From NCBI GenBank assembly GCA_033980235.1, contig CM067075.1:7842608-7906607 (forward strand): a stretch of 64,000 nt of DNA, written 5' to 3'. Of this stretch, positions 44,616 to 56,177 are shown piece after piece. Every line of letters starts with the position of its first letter. Within the stretch, counting starts at the first letter, position 1. The position numbers and the translations under genes were made by a program. The notes beneath the pieces were generated by a model. The model was not told the origin of the DNA, searched no databases, and saw only the letters and a program-made list of their open reading frames with translations. Source of the DNA: Diadema setosum. Taxonomy: Eukaryota; Echinodermata; Echinoidea; Diadematoida; Diadematidae.

Positions 44616-46830
44616 ACCAAGCTGCCTCGTGACCATCATTCCCGTATCAATGGTTAGAGGAATGGTTGCAATGAAATTGAATGCAGCATCTTTTACCCTG
44701 TCTTTGTGGATTTTATATGCCTTTATAATCTGTAGTGCACCAAAACAGCTGTGCTTCCCTTCTTTTGAAGTTAATTCTATCTGCTCTGGAAGGCAGGAGG
44801 ATCTTGCTATAAATACTCTTCAGCAGCATTGCAAGTAGTGATTTGGAGCTGAGAAGTCAGATTACAAGAAGTTACGACAAGTTTTAAGAAGTGCCCTTTG
44901 GCAGGTGTCGAGAGTACATGATAAGAAAGAAAATGTATAAAATATCAATAAGAGCAGGACAGGATTTCAAAAGTGAATGGTCTTTGAATACTTTGATAAA
45001 AGAATAGTTTTGTTGTTGTTATTTTCAGTTTCAGGGGAGGTGAGGGATATTATGGTTTACAAAGTTGACATACGTGCCAAATCTCCATGATTCTGCAGGC
45101 AGTACCTGTAGTAACTAATTTGTCATAATAATCTCACAAAAGAATATAAAGCCTCCCAAATTTTGAAATTGAAATTGTCTATCTAAAGGTGCATGTTACA
45201 TGCAAGTATCTTCCAAGCTCTTTGGAATCTAGTGGCTTTTGACAATGGTTAATTTTTCACCCCAGTATTGAAATTAGATTTATTAAATATAAAAAAAATG
45301 TCTAAGAACTTGCAGACAAACATTCTATGTGCAAGTAAAATGAAATTAGGTATGAAATGATACATGCAGTATGATGTCATCCTGTCTGTCTAGATCACTT
45401 GGTAGCTGTCTTGTTTGATGATTTTTATCTACTTTGATTTAATCTGGATTAGTTCAAGCCCTTTAATCCATAAGGATAATCATATACACTGCAAAGGGCA
45501 TATTCTTAGGAATGTGTGATGTACATGTAGTACGTAGGTACTGTAACATTTCTATTCTGTGTATACACATACATGTATCACTGTCTTCTCACACACAAAA
45601 TCTTAATGATCATGACTGTAAGATTATGGAATGACAATGGCTTCTATCAGACCTCTGTTTTTTGTTTTTTGTTTTGTTTTGTTTTGTTTGTTTGTTTGTT
45701 GTTGTTTTTTTTTTTTGGGGGGGGGGAAGACAGTGCATACTGTTTTATGGAAATGCAGTATTTTCAAAACCCCTCAAAATTGGTTATTCCATATTTTCCC
45801 TCTCTCACTAGTCATAATCTATAGTAATTTTGTTGTTATTAATGCAGCTTTTGATTTTGACTTTTACAGATAGGATGAGAAAGCACTCCTTTGATGTAAA
45901 CTAGAAAACTATTATGTACCCTGATGTAATCTATTGTTGTAAATCAGTATATATTATGGTTTTTTTGTGTGTGTGTGTTGAAATTATGATTTTATGGTGA
46001 TAATGATGATGTTGATGATAATACTACTACTTCTACTACTACTACTAATTACATCATTAATGATGATGATTATGATGATTATGATGATGATGATGATAAC
46101 AATAGTGCATCATGTAATTAATGATAGTTGATGTCATATAGGCTAACTCTTGATGTAGTTATCACAACAGTCAGTGCAAGAGACATAAGAGTACTCTATG
46201 CATGCCACTTCCATGAAAATTTGACCCCACAAAAAAAAAACCAAAAAAAACCAACAACAACAACAACAACACAATTTATGTCAATGGCACATCACATGCA
46301 GCTCACAGTATGAGCAGATACATATACATGTATCTGTGATAACAGCGATGATAATCATAGGTGAAGAGGAATGAAAAGATGAGTACAACTGTATTTCATA
46401 TTGTGAATGAAGACCAAAATTAATGTCTTTTCTGACAGCCGTTCATAAATATCATGCAATGCATAATTATTTCTGTTGTTATAGACTCTTACTGGTGTGC
46501 TTTCACGACCTGTGTAAAAGGATGGAGTCAAAATACAATGTAAAATCAGGTTTGTAGATTTGTATCATTTTCTGAAATCAATCAAAGTGAAATAATTATA
46601 TTGATTATTACTAAAGATGAAATCACATTTTATACCAAAGATAGTGAGATGTGTAGTTCTTCTGGACTCAGCGGTTTCTAGTCGTGTGTGTGTGTGTGTG
46701 TGTGTAAGTTTTGGTTGGTTGCATGTATCAGTAATTGCTTGTGTGCGGGTGTGTATGTGTATGTTCAGGATAAAATGGATTGTTCTATGCTAGGAGGGCA
46801 TGATGTTGTGATTTCATGTGTACCATTAAC

Positions 46831-47085
46831 AAATGAAGAGTTTGTTTGCAAAAACCGTTAAGTCCACATTGACCAAATGGAGATATTTGCGATTAAAGGT
46901 CAAGAAAAATAAAGAGAATAATAAGAAATTTTTTGCTTCTTTTGACCATAACTTCAAAAATGTACCTTTATTTGTAGTGACCAATATATCATTTCAAAGG
47001 TATTATTTTGTACTTTTTGACAGAGACCGTACTTCAAAATCTTCAAAAATGGACTTATCGGTTTTTGCAAACAAACTCTTCATAT
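46831..47085. mobile_element. ~255-bp MITE (family G), copy 3
   Basis: Near-identical layout to 42181-42438, with both ends intact (GAAGAGTTTGTTTGC; AACAAACTCTTC). Confidence 0.88.
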
Positions 47086-47086
47086 A

Positions 47087-47247
47087 CAGTGGCGGATCCA
47101 GAGGGGGGCACACTGGGTGTGCGCCCCTCTTTATTTGTTGTTTAAAAACAAAAATAAAAAGAAATTAATGAGATGAAACCGGGAAGTAGCAAAACAAATA
47201 TTGTTTGCCCCCCCCCCCCCTTTACGGAATTCCTGGATCCACCCCTG
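47087..47247. mobile_element. 161-bp MITE with CAGTGGCGGATCCAG ends
   Basis: Begins one base after the family G copy ends. Right end CTGGATCCACCCCTG. Same family as 34972-35133. Contains a 13-nt C-run. Confidence 0.85.
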
Positions 47248-47301
47248 ACAGTGCCTGATATAGGCCTATCCAATGGGTGTTTGAGCCTGTGTCATTTTAA
47301 G

Positions 47302-47752
47302 CATGGCTCGACACTAACTTTTTTGTTTGGTGGCCCGATCTATGGGGCCACCAAAATCCTAAATTTCAAATTTTTGGTGGCCCGAGAGAAAAATTTGGTG
47401 TCCCGAAAAAAAAACAATAAAAAACATTAAAAGTCCTTTTTTTTAATGAGTCAAATATTTAAGATTTATGAGAGTAAGAATTAGAAGTTGGACATATCTA
47501 CTCATAAATAAACTTCAACAAACTTGCAACACTCACTCTCAGGCATTCATTCAGTCCTTTTCATCCATCCTTTGCACAAATTTAACTGCTAATTTCCGGC
47601 GCAAAAAGTTACGAATTCATTGACATACTTGTCAAAAAAATTTTGGTGGCCCGAGGCGGGCCACCAAATTTGCCCTTTTTGGAAATTTGGTGGCCCAACT
47701 TTCATTTTTGGTGGCCCTGGGCCACCGGGCCACCGTTAGTGTCGAGCCCTGT
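47302..47752. mobile_element. 451-bp hAT-type MITE
   Basis: Termini CATGGCTCGACACTAAC (from CAGGGCTCG...) and GTTAGTGTCGAGCCCTG. Perfect duplication TTTTAAG on both sides (47295-47301, 47753-47759). The interior is full of GGTGGCCCG and GGGCCACC. A longer relative of 35990-36154. Confidence 0.9.
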
Positions 47753-48536
47753 TTTAAGTATGGATCCCCTCATCGCTCAGCTCCTCCAAAACACATGTAC
47801 ATGTATTTGTGCTGTAATACAAATGTACTTCATCATTGTATGTGATTATGGTTATGAATATGAACACATAATTCATCAATTGTCTTATTGATATCCACAT
47901 GTCAAATACTGTATTTTTCAAAGCCCTTCGAGTCCATAAGGGCTGTAGAACATTTTTGAGAATGGGGGCAGGGGGGGTTCAAGGACAATAGAATCTAAAG
48001 AAGGGACCTTTGGAAATTCATGGGCGTTTTGATTTTTTTTTTTTTTTTTTGACAAGCAAAAATCAGGGGGAACCTGCAGCCCCCAACTGCCTCCCCCCCC
48101 CCCCTCCCCGTTCAGTGGCCCCTGCCTTGATAGTTCACAATGCATTTTTGGGCAAACATAAAAAGATATGACTGATAACAAATATCACTAAATTTAATAT
48201 AATCAAATTCTACAGCTATGGCATTGCAGCTGACAACAATGATTCCATGTGCGTGATGCTGTTTTGATATATGCAGGGCCCATTTGTGTTCTGAGTGAAA
48301 GAATCAATGAATTGGGAAAAATGAATAAATAATTGATGCAACATTGTAGAAGGTGTAGAAACTCCTTCATGGGCCGACTGGAGCACTCTTTTTTGTTTTT
48401 GTTTTTGTTTTTGTTTTTGTTTTATGACAGCAAACGTCTTCATTTTCAACTTCATCCTATTTTCCTTGCCATAATTATTCAGGAACCACAGAACTGGGCT
48501 TAAGTACCCCCGCCCCTCCCCTCCCCCCCCCCCCCG

Positions 48537-48568
<32 letters not shown>

Positions 48569-48894
48569 CATACATACATACATTGTACACACACACACGC
48601 GCACACACACACACTCATTCTCACACTTTTGGCCTTTTAACAGAAATGGAAAAAATCAGAACAAACACACACACACACACAAAACATTTGACGTTAAAGG
48701 ACTGCAACTTAGGATTATTTCCATCAAGGGACTGGGTACCGGTGGGGGGGGGGGGGGGGGGCGGTGTACGGAGTTTTTACTAACCAGCCATTATATACCC
48801 ACCCCATCACCCCCATGAAAGTATACACACACTATCAGAAACACTCCGCGTTCGCGTTCGATACCCTGTTACTATGGGACTTAAATCGTATAGT

Positions 48895-49263
48895 ACAGTA
48901 TTGGTTGAGGTGAGAATTCAGCCTTTAATTCTTTTTTTTTTGTGGCAAATATTTAGAAACTACTTCTAAGAAGCCTATTAGCTTAAGAGGAATTCAAAGC
49001 TTATTAGACGAAAATTGGATTTGAAATGGCTGAGATATTCAAAAACAAAGTACAGTCCCACCTTTTATTAGGATTGCTTTGTTTCGGATATCTCAGCCAT
49101 TTCAAAACCAATTTTCATCAAATAAACTTTAAATTCCTCTCAGAATAGATATGCTTTTTCATATTGCATAATAGGTTTCTCATTTCCTATTAAAAAAAAA
49201 AAAAAACATCACCAAAAAACGTTGAAACCTCAAACCACATCTCAACGGAAACTGCACCATCCC
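48895..49263. repeat. Foldback family C, copy 3
   Basis: AAGAGGAATTCAAAGCTTAT (48986 on) pairs with the block ending AATTCCTCTCAG (~49140). Outer arms pair ACAGTATTGGTTGAGGTGAG with the complement near 49235-49255. Confidence 0.75.
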
Positions 49264-50127
49264 GGACTATTCTCCTGCTGCTGCCCCTCTTCCTTCTTCT
49301 CATCTTTTTCATCCTCTTCTTCCTCCTCGCTGTCTCCCTCCAGTCTTCCTAATTTTCAGCTTTTTTCTCCTCATCCTCATCTACCCTTCTGTAACTTCTC
49401 ATATCATGTTATAAGTACGAGTACCTGGTCGAATGCCGTCTGCTGATCATCGCAAGTCGATTGGAGCCAGTCATACGGTGGGAATAAATAATGCACAGGA
49501 GTGGGCAAATTCATTAATTTTTCTTCCCATATGTTTTCCCCTTTTCTTTTATATACGAGTACATTTCTGCATGGATTAGGGAATGGGAATCAACGTACGT
49601 CTCTATGCCCTGTTTGATTGAATTTTTGTGAAAATACTGGATTTGAAGGGCGATAAAGAGGAATAGACGCAACTTTCTCATTTCTTTTTATTCTGATACG
49701 AAGCAGAAGGATCCTCAAATTATTCATTTGTGGGGTTATTTTTTTCTCTCTCTCTCTCCCATCGATATATGCACGGGAAAGACTAATGGTTATTCTTACA
49801 GAAAGCGATGGAATCGGAAAATGTAAAATCACTTAAACATTCTGTGTCAGGAGAAAGGTTGTTGAGAAGACTGTTAAAAGAGGAGAAGGAAGAAAAGAAG
49901 AAGACTAGAATGGTACAAAATCTAACAGAGAGGAGAAAAAAAGCTCTGCTCCAAACTAAGTAACACACAAAAAAAAACACTTTATGATCGGAAGAACCGT
50001 GGCTTTGTGTTTGGAAAGTTCTCGCCTTTCACTGTCTTCCTGTGATGCCCTCAGGTTGAAATGATGTCAGTGTTGGTGCCATATTCACATGCATGTTTAG
50101 TTAAATTAGTTTTTCTTTTCGAAGATT

Positions 50128-50241
50128 ATGGCGAGCAAGTTCAACACTCGGCGACTTGCTCGCGAGCTGATTCCCAGGATCGAGCGTGCGGATGTTGCAG
50201 TCGTACAAAGTTCATTGACCCCGCTTCCCTGGCGGCGTTGA
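50128..50241 (+). CDS. 37-codon upstream ORF
   Basis: Encodes MASKFNTRRLARELIPRIER and so on to a TGA, about 180 nt before the MLLT10-like start. Highly basic and CpG-richer than its surroundings. It could be a uORF in the 5' leader or chance; no family recognised. Confidence 0.2.
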   Translation: MASKFNTRRLARELIPRIERADVAVVQSSLTPLPWRR

Positions 50242-50420
50242 ATTTCTATCCCATCATGCAATTCTAGGCCATTGCGCATGCGAAGTGAGTGGCGCAAGCA
50301 CAAAATAGGAAAATCTTTGAGCTTGAAGTCGAAAGAAGGCATCAAATTATGAAGTTACAGGGGCCTGAAGGGTAGCCAGGCCTTACTGGTCTGTCCTCCA
50401 TATTCTGCCCCGTCTAACAG

Positions 50421-50535
50421 ATGAAAATGAAGGAGATGGTTGGTGGTTGCTGCGTTTGTGGCGACGAGCGCGGATGGACTGAAAACCCGCTAGTTTACTG
50501 CGACGGACATGGTTGTAATGTTGCAGTACACCAAG
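50421..50535 (+). CDS. MLLT10: MLLT10-like exon 1: start and PHD1
   Basis: [13 protein letters not shown] aligns with AF10 SMKEMIGGCCVC, so translation starts at 50421 or 50427. Because CTAACAG directly precedes the ATG, it may also be a splice acceptor for an upstream 5' UTR exon. Donor G^GTAGGT, phase 1. Confidence 0.88.
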
Positions 50536-53500
50536 GTAGGTGATTCCCATTGCATTGGTTTCGCACGCTCACGTACTGGAAGCTACAATACATGCATGAC
50601 CGACGCGATGAGATACCGTACTACAACTTACAAGTGTGACTGGTGATGTTTGTGTTTGGGACCCTGGTGTAGACACAGAGACTGCCTAAAGCAAAGGGCT
50701 AGTCTCATGTGATGAGAACAGTGTTGTTCAGTAGTGTAGGCAACTGTTTCAATGGAATACTGTTGGCTGAGTCATCACACAAGTCCTCAAAGTGTAAAAT
50801 TTTAATCTCACAAGTTAACTCGGTCACTAGACTGCTGTTTCAAAATAGACTCAAACAGTTAGTCTATATGTAGGGTGTCTGGAGCATTTTTGTAACTTTT
50901 GAAATTCTGTGAGAAACGAATTGTGAATTATTTCATATGAAAGAGAATTACATCATTAAGACATATTTCAAATTTCATGGCGAAATGATGTTTCTATCTT
51001 GAGAAATGTAACTTTGAAATCACAGCAATATCACCCCCTTTTTTTACGAGCACGCATGAAAATGTGACCCAAATCATGTTTGCAAACAACGCCGAAAAGC
51101 TGCATTCGCGTGTGGATCTCCAGCGAGCAGATAATGAGCGTACAGCGGTTGGAAAATACGCGCAACGAGCGCAGAAGCCACTCCCCCTATGTGTTGTCAT
51201 ACCCTGTGTGCGCTGCGTGCGTACGTACGTGCTCGGTATTCAGTTTACATTCGATTCACATGTACCGTATTGAGCGCCCTACAACACGTACGAACCCCGC
51301 GTATGTATGCAGGCGCAGCTAACTAGCTAGCTAGCAGCAGCTAGGCCGCCCCGCCGGTAAAATTCGGGGAGCCGAGCGGAGAGCATCGCGATTGTAAGCC
51401 AGGGCATGCAGCCGGCATGGCGAGCATGGTTCGAAGAAATATGCAGTCGATTGTCGAGAGCAGGTGCACGCAGCTCGCGTGAAATGTACAAGCTACAACC
51501 TCTACAGCCACAGGCTTGGAAATGATGCCACATTACCACTATTCGTAGATGCAAAAATGGCCAAATAAGAGTCTTCCGAAATCTTTTGCACGCCCTTTTT
51601 GTCGATCGGGTGTTCGTAATACACCGCTGCCGCTACACCACAGTAACGTTAGTTTAGGCCTACTTCGTTCGCACTTTGGCTAAGCGGACATGCTTGTATT
51701 CACAACCGACTTCTCGGCTTAATGCCAGTGACTCGAGCATCGCGAGTGCACTTTCGAAATATAAATGAACAACGATAAGATCATAACCAATTTATCCACA
51801 AGTAAACTGATAATAGTAGACAGAAATTTAGTAGAGTCTGGTTGTTTTGCAAGACGAACGTGATTTGTGAGCGTGACGGTATCCGATATGTACAGTACAG
51901 TGCATGCTATGTGTGATGCGTGTTGTAGGAGCTATCGCAAGCGACAGCCCAGTTTCCTGCCTCGTGATATGCACATCATACACAACACATACACACACAC
52001 TCGTAGTGACACACACACACAGAGGTAGCTCTTTGCTGGCAGCATCGGGCGTGCGCCGCATGCACACGCGATCCCCACACACCGCAGATGAGGCCTAGAG
52101 GCCATGTGGCCGGTGGTATAGACGGCGCGCGATGCGTAATCAAATTTACATATGCATTAGCCCCTTCGCGCTAAGTTACTATGGATTCTTGCATACGAAG
52201 CCCCGCCTAAAACGTTCGCTGTGACCAAAAAATTATTGCAAGGGGTATCTTCAAGGCGATATCCCCACACCTAGGCGTGGAGCTAGCGAAAAACTAGCCA
52301 CACCATCGGATTCAGCATGTCCTCAACTACTAGCATGTCTTGGGGCGATACAACTACCGAAGCAGACGCTGAGATATGGGGATAGATGTGCTTCTATCGA
52401 TGTTTACATTAATTTATCGTCGGATTCATGAACCGCCCCTCTGATAGAATATGGAGCAAAACTTCCTCTTTCATATGATACCAAATTTGTCAGGATTCGT
52501 TAATGGCATGGTCTGGGGATTTGGCAATAAAGGCGAAATTTGGCACAAAAATGCTTGGTCAAAACAGCGTAGGCGCGCGGCTCCATTGCGTTCTATGGGA
52601 CTTGCGTGTTATTAGATAGGGGCGCGTTTTGGTCGAGGGTTAGCAGTGCGCGATCAGACACCCTACTATATGTTCTGCCTGGGCTTGGCTTTGGGTGTCT
52701 GTCTGAAACTGTTTCACTTGAGTCAGGCTGCCTCCTGAGTCCGTGGTGGTGCAGGTGACGTGGGTTGAAGGGGGTTAGTTGTTAGATGTTAACGTTAGTT
52801 GTATTTACAGTAGGCCTAAATTGCATTGTAGTGTATGGGAAGCCCGGAAGATAGTAGAGGCCTACCTGTTATGCAAATCTTTGTTAGGCCTAACAACGTT
52901 ACTCCACATTTAACTAGTCTACGGCACAGGATCATCAGATTCCACTGTACCCAACCCACGATATCATGAAAGGAATGAATGTCGACTCAGATTCTCGCTG
53001 GCAAGATCAAGGCCGTGTACACATTGGTACAACGTGTACAAGAGGTTGTGTTACGACACTTGTTGCCATTGCTTTTCCCAGTATGGCACACAGGCAAATG
53101 TCCGATGATCGGCGTGGTCAATACACTGATTTTGTTCATGTCCTCGTACTCTCTACTTGTAGATTTTCTCCCTCCACTTAACTAAATGTACACTTGTTTC
53201 CTCTCATGCTTTCATTGTCAAAGTTGTCAAAATTTTGAGAGGTGAACAGGACGTGACACATCCTGTTCACCTCTCTGTGCGGAAGTCACATGACAAACTT
53301 CCCAAATTTTTCTGTGGTACAAAGGCATTTTCATAACATTTCACTGCAGCAACCTTTGCATGAAATGTGAAATTTTGCAATCGATCCTTCTTGTAAATTT
53401 TTCTGGTGAAGTTTTGGAGGTGTGTCATAAAATTGCTAAGCAGCCTTCACCTAAACTTCTCAAAATTTCTAACTTTGCCGAATTTCACTTCCAATGTGAA

Positions 53501-56142
53501 AGACACTAGAGATTCTATAGTGACGTACAATAACTGTAAGGTGCGTTCAAGCACTCTCCTAGAGCAAACTGTACCGTACCGAGCTGAACCGGGCCAAAAG
53601 TGGACCACTTTGCGATGTGCTCCAATAATTAACGTGGCCTTGTAGAGAACGCACGAGGGGTAGCCACTACAAGTATCTATCAATATTGCTCATTACGCTC
53701 ACATACAACTATACACTAGTTTTCATTCTCAAATTTTAAATCGTATGGGATATTATACCCCCAGTTTGGCTCGTGCTGCTCTTGCAATGTTTAATCATGC
53801 AGTATATTGTACAAGTGTATAACAATTATTGATGTAATACATACCGCCCATGTGCAGGGTGTACATTGTACAACATGTACATGTACAGACTTTGTAGGGT
53901 TATGACTTACATTGTATGTTAGTTTTTGTCTTGTTTTGAATCTAACTTTTATTATAGAAACCAATTATAGATTTATACAATATACAATGTAGGTGACTTG
54001 GTACAAATATGTAGCTGCATGCCTCTAAAGTCCTGATGGTGGCAATGAAAAAGAAATTTGAAGTAAATGCCATGAAATTTGGGTGCTCAGTGCTCAAGCA
54101 AGTGTTTGTGGAGGATGTTTCATTAAACTCTAAAACTCCAGCATTTTTTTTCCACTGGTTGTTTTCTATTAATATTTTGGGAATGTACAACTGTATGTGA
54201 CTACACATGTACATGTAGGTGTGCAAACTGGAACTGTAGGATGCCACTGAAGTTAACCTAAACTTTATAGTACCGGTACATGTATTTCCACATCATAGCA
54301 TGAATTCTGGTCCTACGTAATAAAACTGTCCATATACAGAAAAAATAAACATAAAAAAGAAAGAAAAAAAAAAAAAAACCCACAGTATTGGTTGACGAGT
54401 TCTAAAAAGTCAAGTTTTTGTAGAATTAAAATTGTTTTTGTACAACTGTACATCTTAGGCAACACTTCAATAACACTGGTCCAGCGTCCCTTGACCAGTG
54501 AAAATCGCTGCCAGTATTAAACTTTTCAGGAGTTGCCAAAAAATCTGGTTCGACATGACCAGTTTAAAAAATTAATAATAGTAATAATAACATTGTCGGG
54601 GCCAGTCAAAAGAAGGATCAGGACCAGTAAATCTTTCATTGCAACTGATTGGCAAATTGTCCTAGATGTCAACGTAAATGAGCGCCATATTACATTTGTA
54701 ATTGGCATTAATCAACTCAATGAAGAACTTCTTGAATTTGAAGGACCAGCAAACTGTAGAATAGGATCAGTAAAAAATGGAAAATTACATGTGCATGTAC
54801 GAGTGTAGGTATCTTCTGGTCTGACAGGGACAAGTCGCACCAGTAGGAAAAAATGGTTAGTGTGCAACCCTACTGCGTCTATACAGTTGTACATGCAAAA
54901 TGTACGTGTAGATGTCAAAAAGTGTACAAACACAGAGTAGTATTCTTTGTAAAACCATTCTACAGCTGTAGTCTGCTAACCACAGTGTGTACATTTGTAG
55001 GAGAATCTTTCATTCCAAATTCAAGGGTTCTCTTGAACAATTTGATTGGTCAGCACTAACATTACCCACTTGAATGTCTTGGGACAGAGGATAGTCTAGA
55101 GATAAGACAGTAATTAATGAGTGCCATGTTGCATTGAAAGGGGGCTGAAAGAAAGCTAGTGTTATACAATCATAAGTTCCTACAACAGGCTTCATCTGAT
55201 TAAAAAACAACAACAAACAAACTAACAAATACAATTGTACGTATAATAGTGTACCGGTACATTTGCAATGTACACTGTATGTGCATCATTTCAAATGCTG
55301 CTTCCCAATTGTCCCCACATTTCCGTAAAAAACTGCACCTTTGCATTGAAACAATTCAGGTTAAACATTGTGTATATGACCTACTGTACACAGTTTTGAA
55401 TTAAAAGGGAGAGACAGAATGTCAATAAACAACTTAATGCAGTGTGTATAAACTCCACTTCCCCAACCTCACCCTTCCCTATCATTAGGAGATTGTAGCA
55501 GACTTTCACACAGGTACAAGTACATGTACTTGGTCTTGATTGAGACTACACACAACAACATAAAGATACACCAACACAAATTTCCATTCATCCGTGTCTT
55601 GAAGATGGAACTTTGTGATGGTAAATTTGTATACAAAACGTGTACGTTACAATTGCTCAAGAAGTTATAAGTCTACGAAGACGATAGAACTGTACATTGT
55701 ATATCAGATACAATGTCTGTACGCTTTTCTGAAGAAAGGAAAATATTTGGGCATGATTTCCCACATTATAGACATATTTGAGATATGAGATACTGTATGT
55801 ACCAACGTGTATGTGACGTGTGTATGACAAAGTGAAGCTTTCATTTGATTAATTTGAGTAAGTTCTCAATCCCTTTAGTGAAACAGGTCCCTACAATTGC
55901 TCAGACACTTCGTACACTGTATGGAAAGTACAATAACCTGTTTCAGGAGTCGATGTATTTTAAGTGAAAAAGTTATGTTTGTATGTCATATTTTGTTTTG
56001 TTTTGTTTTTGTTTCACAGCATGCTATGGCATTGTATCAGTGCCGACAGGGCCTTGGTTTTGCCGCAAATGTGAATCTCAGGAAAGGGCAGCCCGTGTGG
56101 TAAGTTGTTTTGCCTCCAATTGTTCTCTGTATTAAAGTTTCC

Positions 56143-56177
<35 letters not shown>

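Larger units (their letters stand above)
44616..50420. other. 3' flank of CBR-like gene and intergenic repeats
   Basis: Includes GTTTT/ATG/CA microsatellites (45660-45700, 46000-46100, 48391-48423, 48538-48620), three back-to-back MITEs (46831-47752), foldback C copy 3 (48895-49263) and G/C homopolymers (45716-45726, 48741-48760). No canonical polyadenylation site is certain. A 37-codon ORF at 50128-50241 precedes the MLLT10-like gene. Confidence 0.5.
50536..56019. other. MLLT10-like intron 1
   Basis: Contains a 1795 bp transposon (50871-52665), a perfect 15-bp hairpin (53237-53275) and a stretch (about 54480-54880) ending in the hAT-like GTTAGTGTGCAACCCT. The rest is AT-rich with many CATGTAC words. 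No exon recognised. Confidence 0.65.

Noticed and set aside
50871..52665. CpG-rich alternative promoter of the MLLT10-like gene
   Set aside because: TIRs and matching 7-bp duplications show it is an inserted transposon; promoter use would need expression data.
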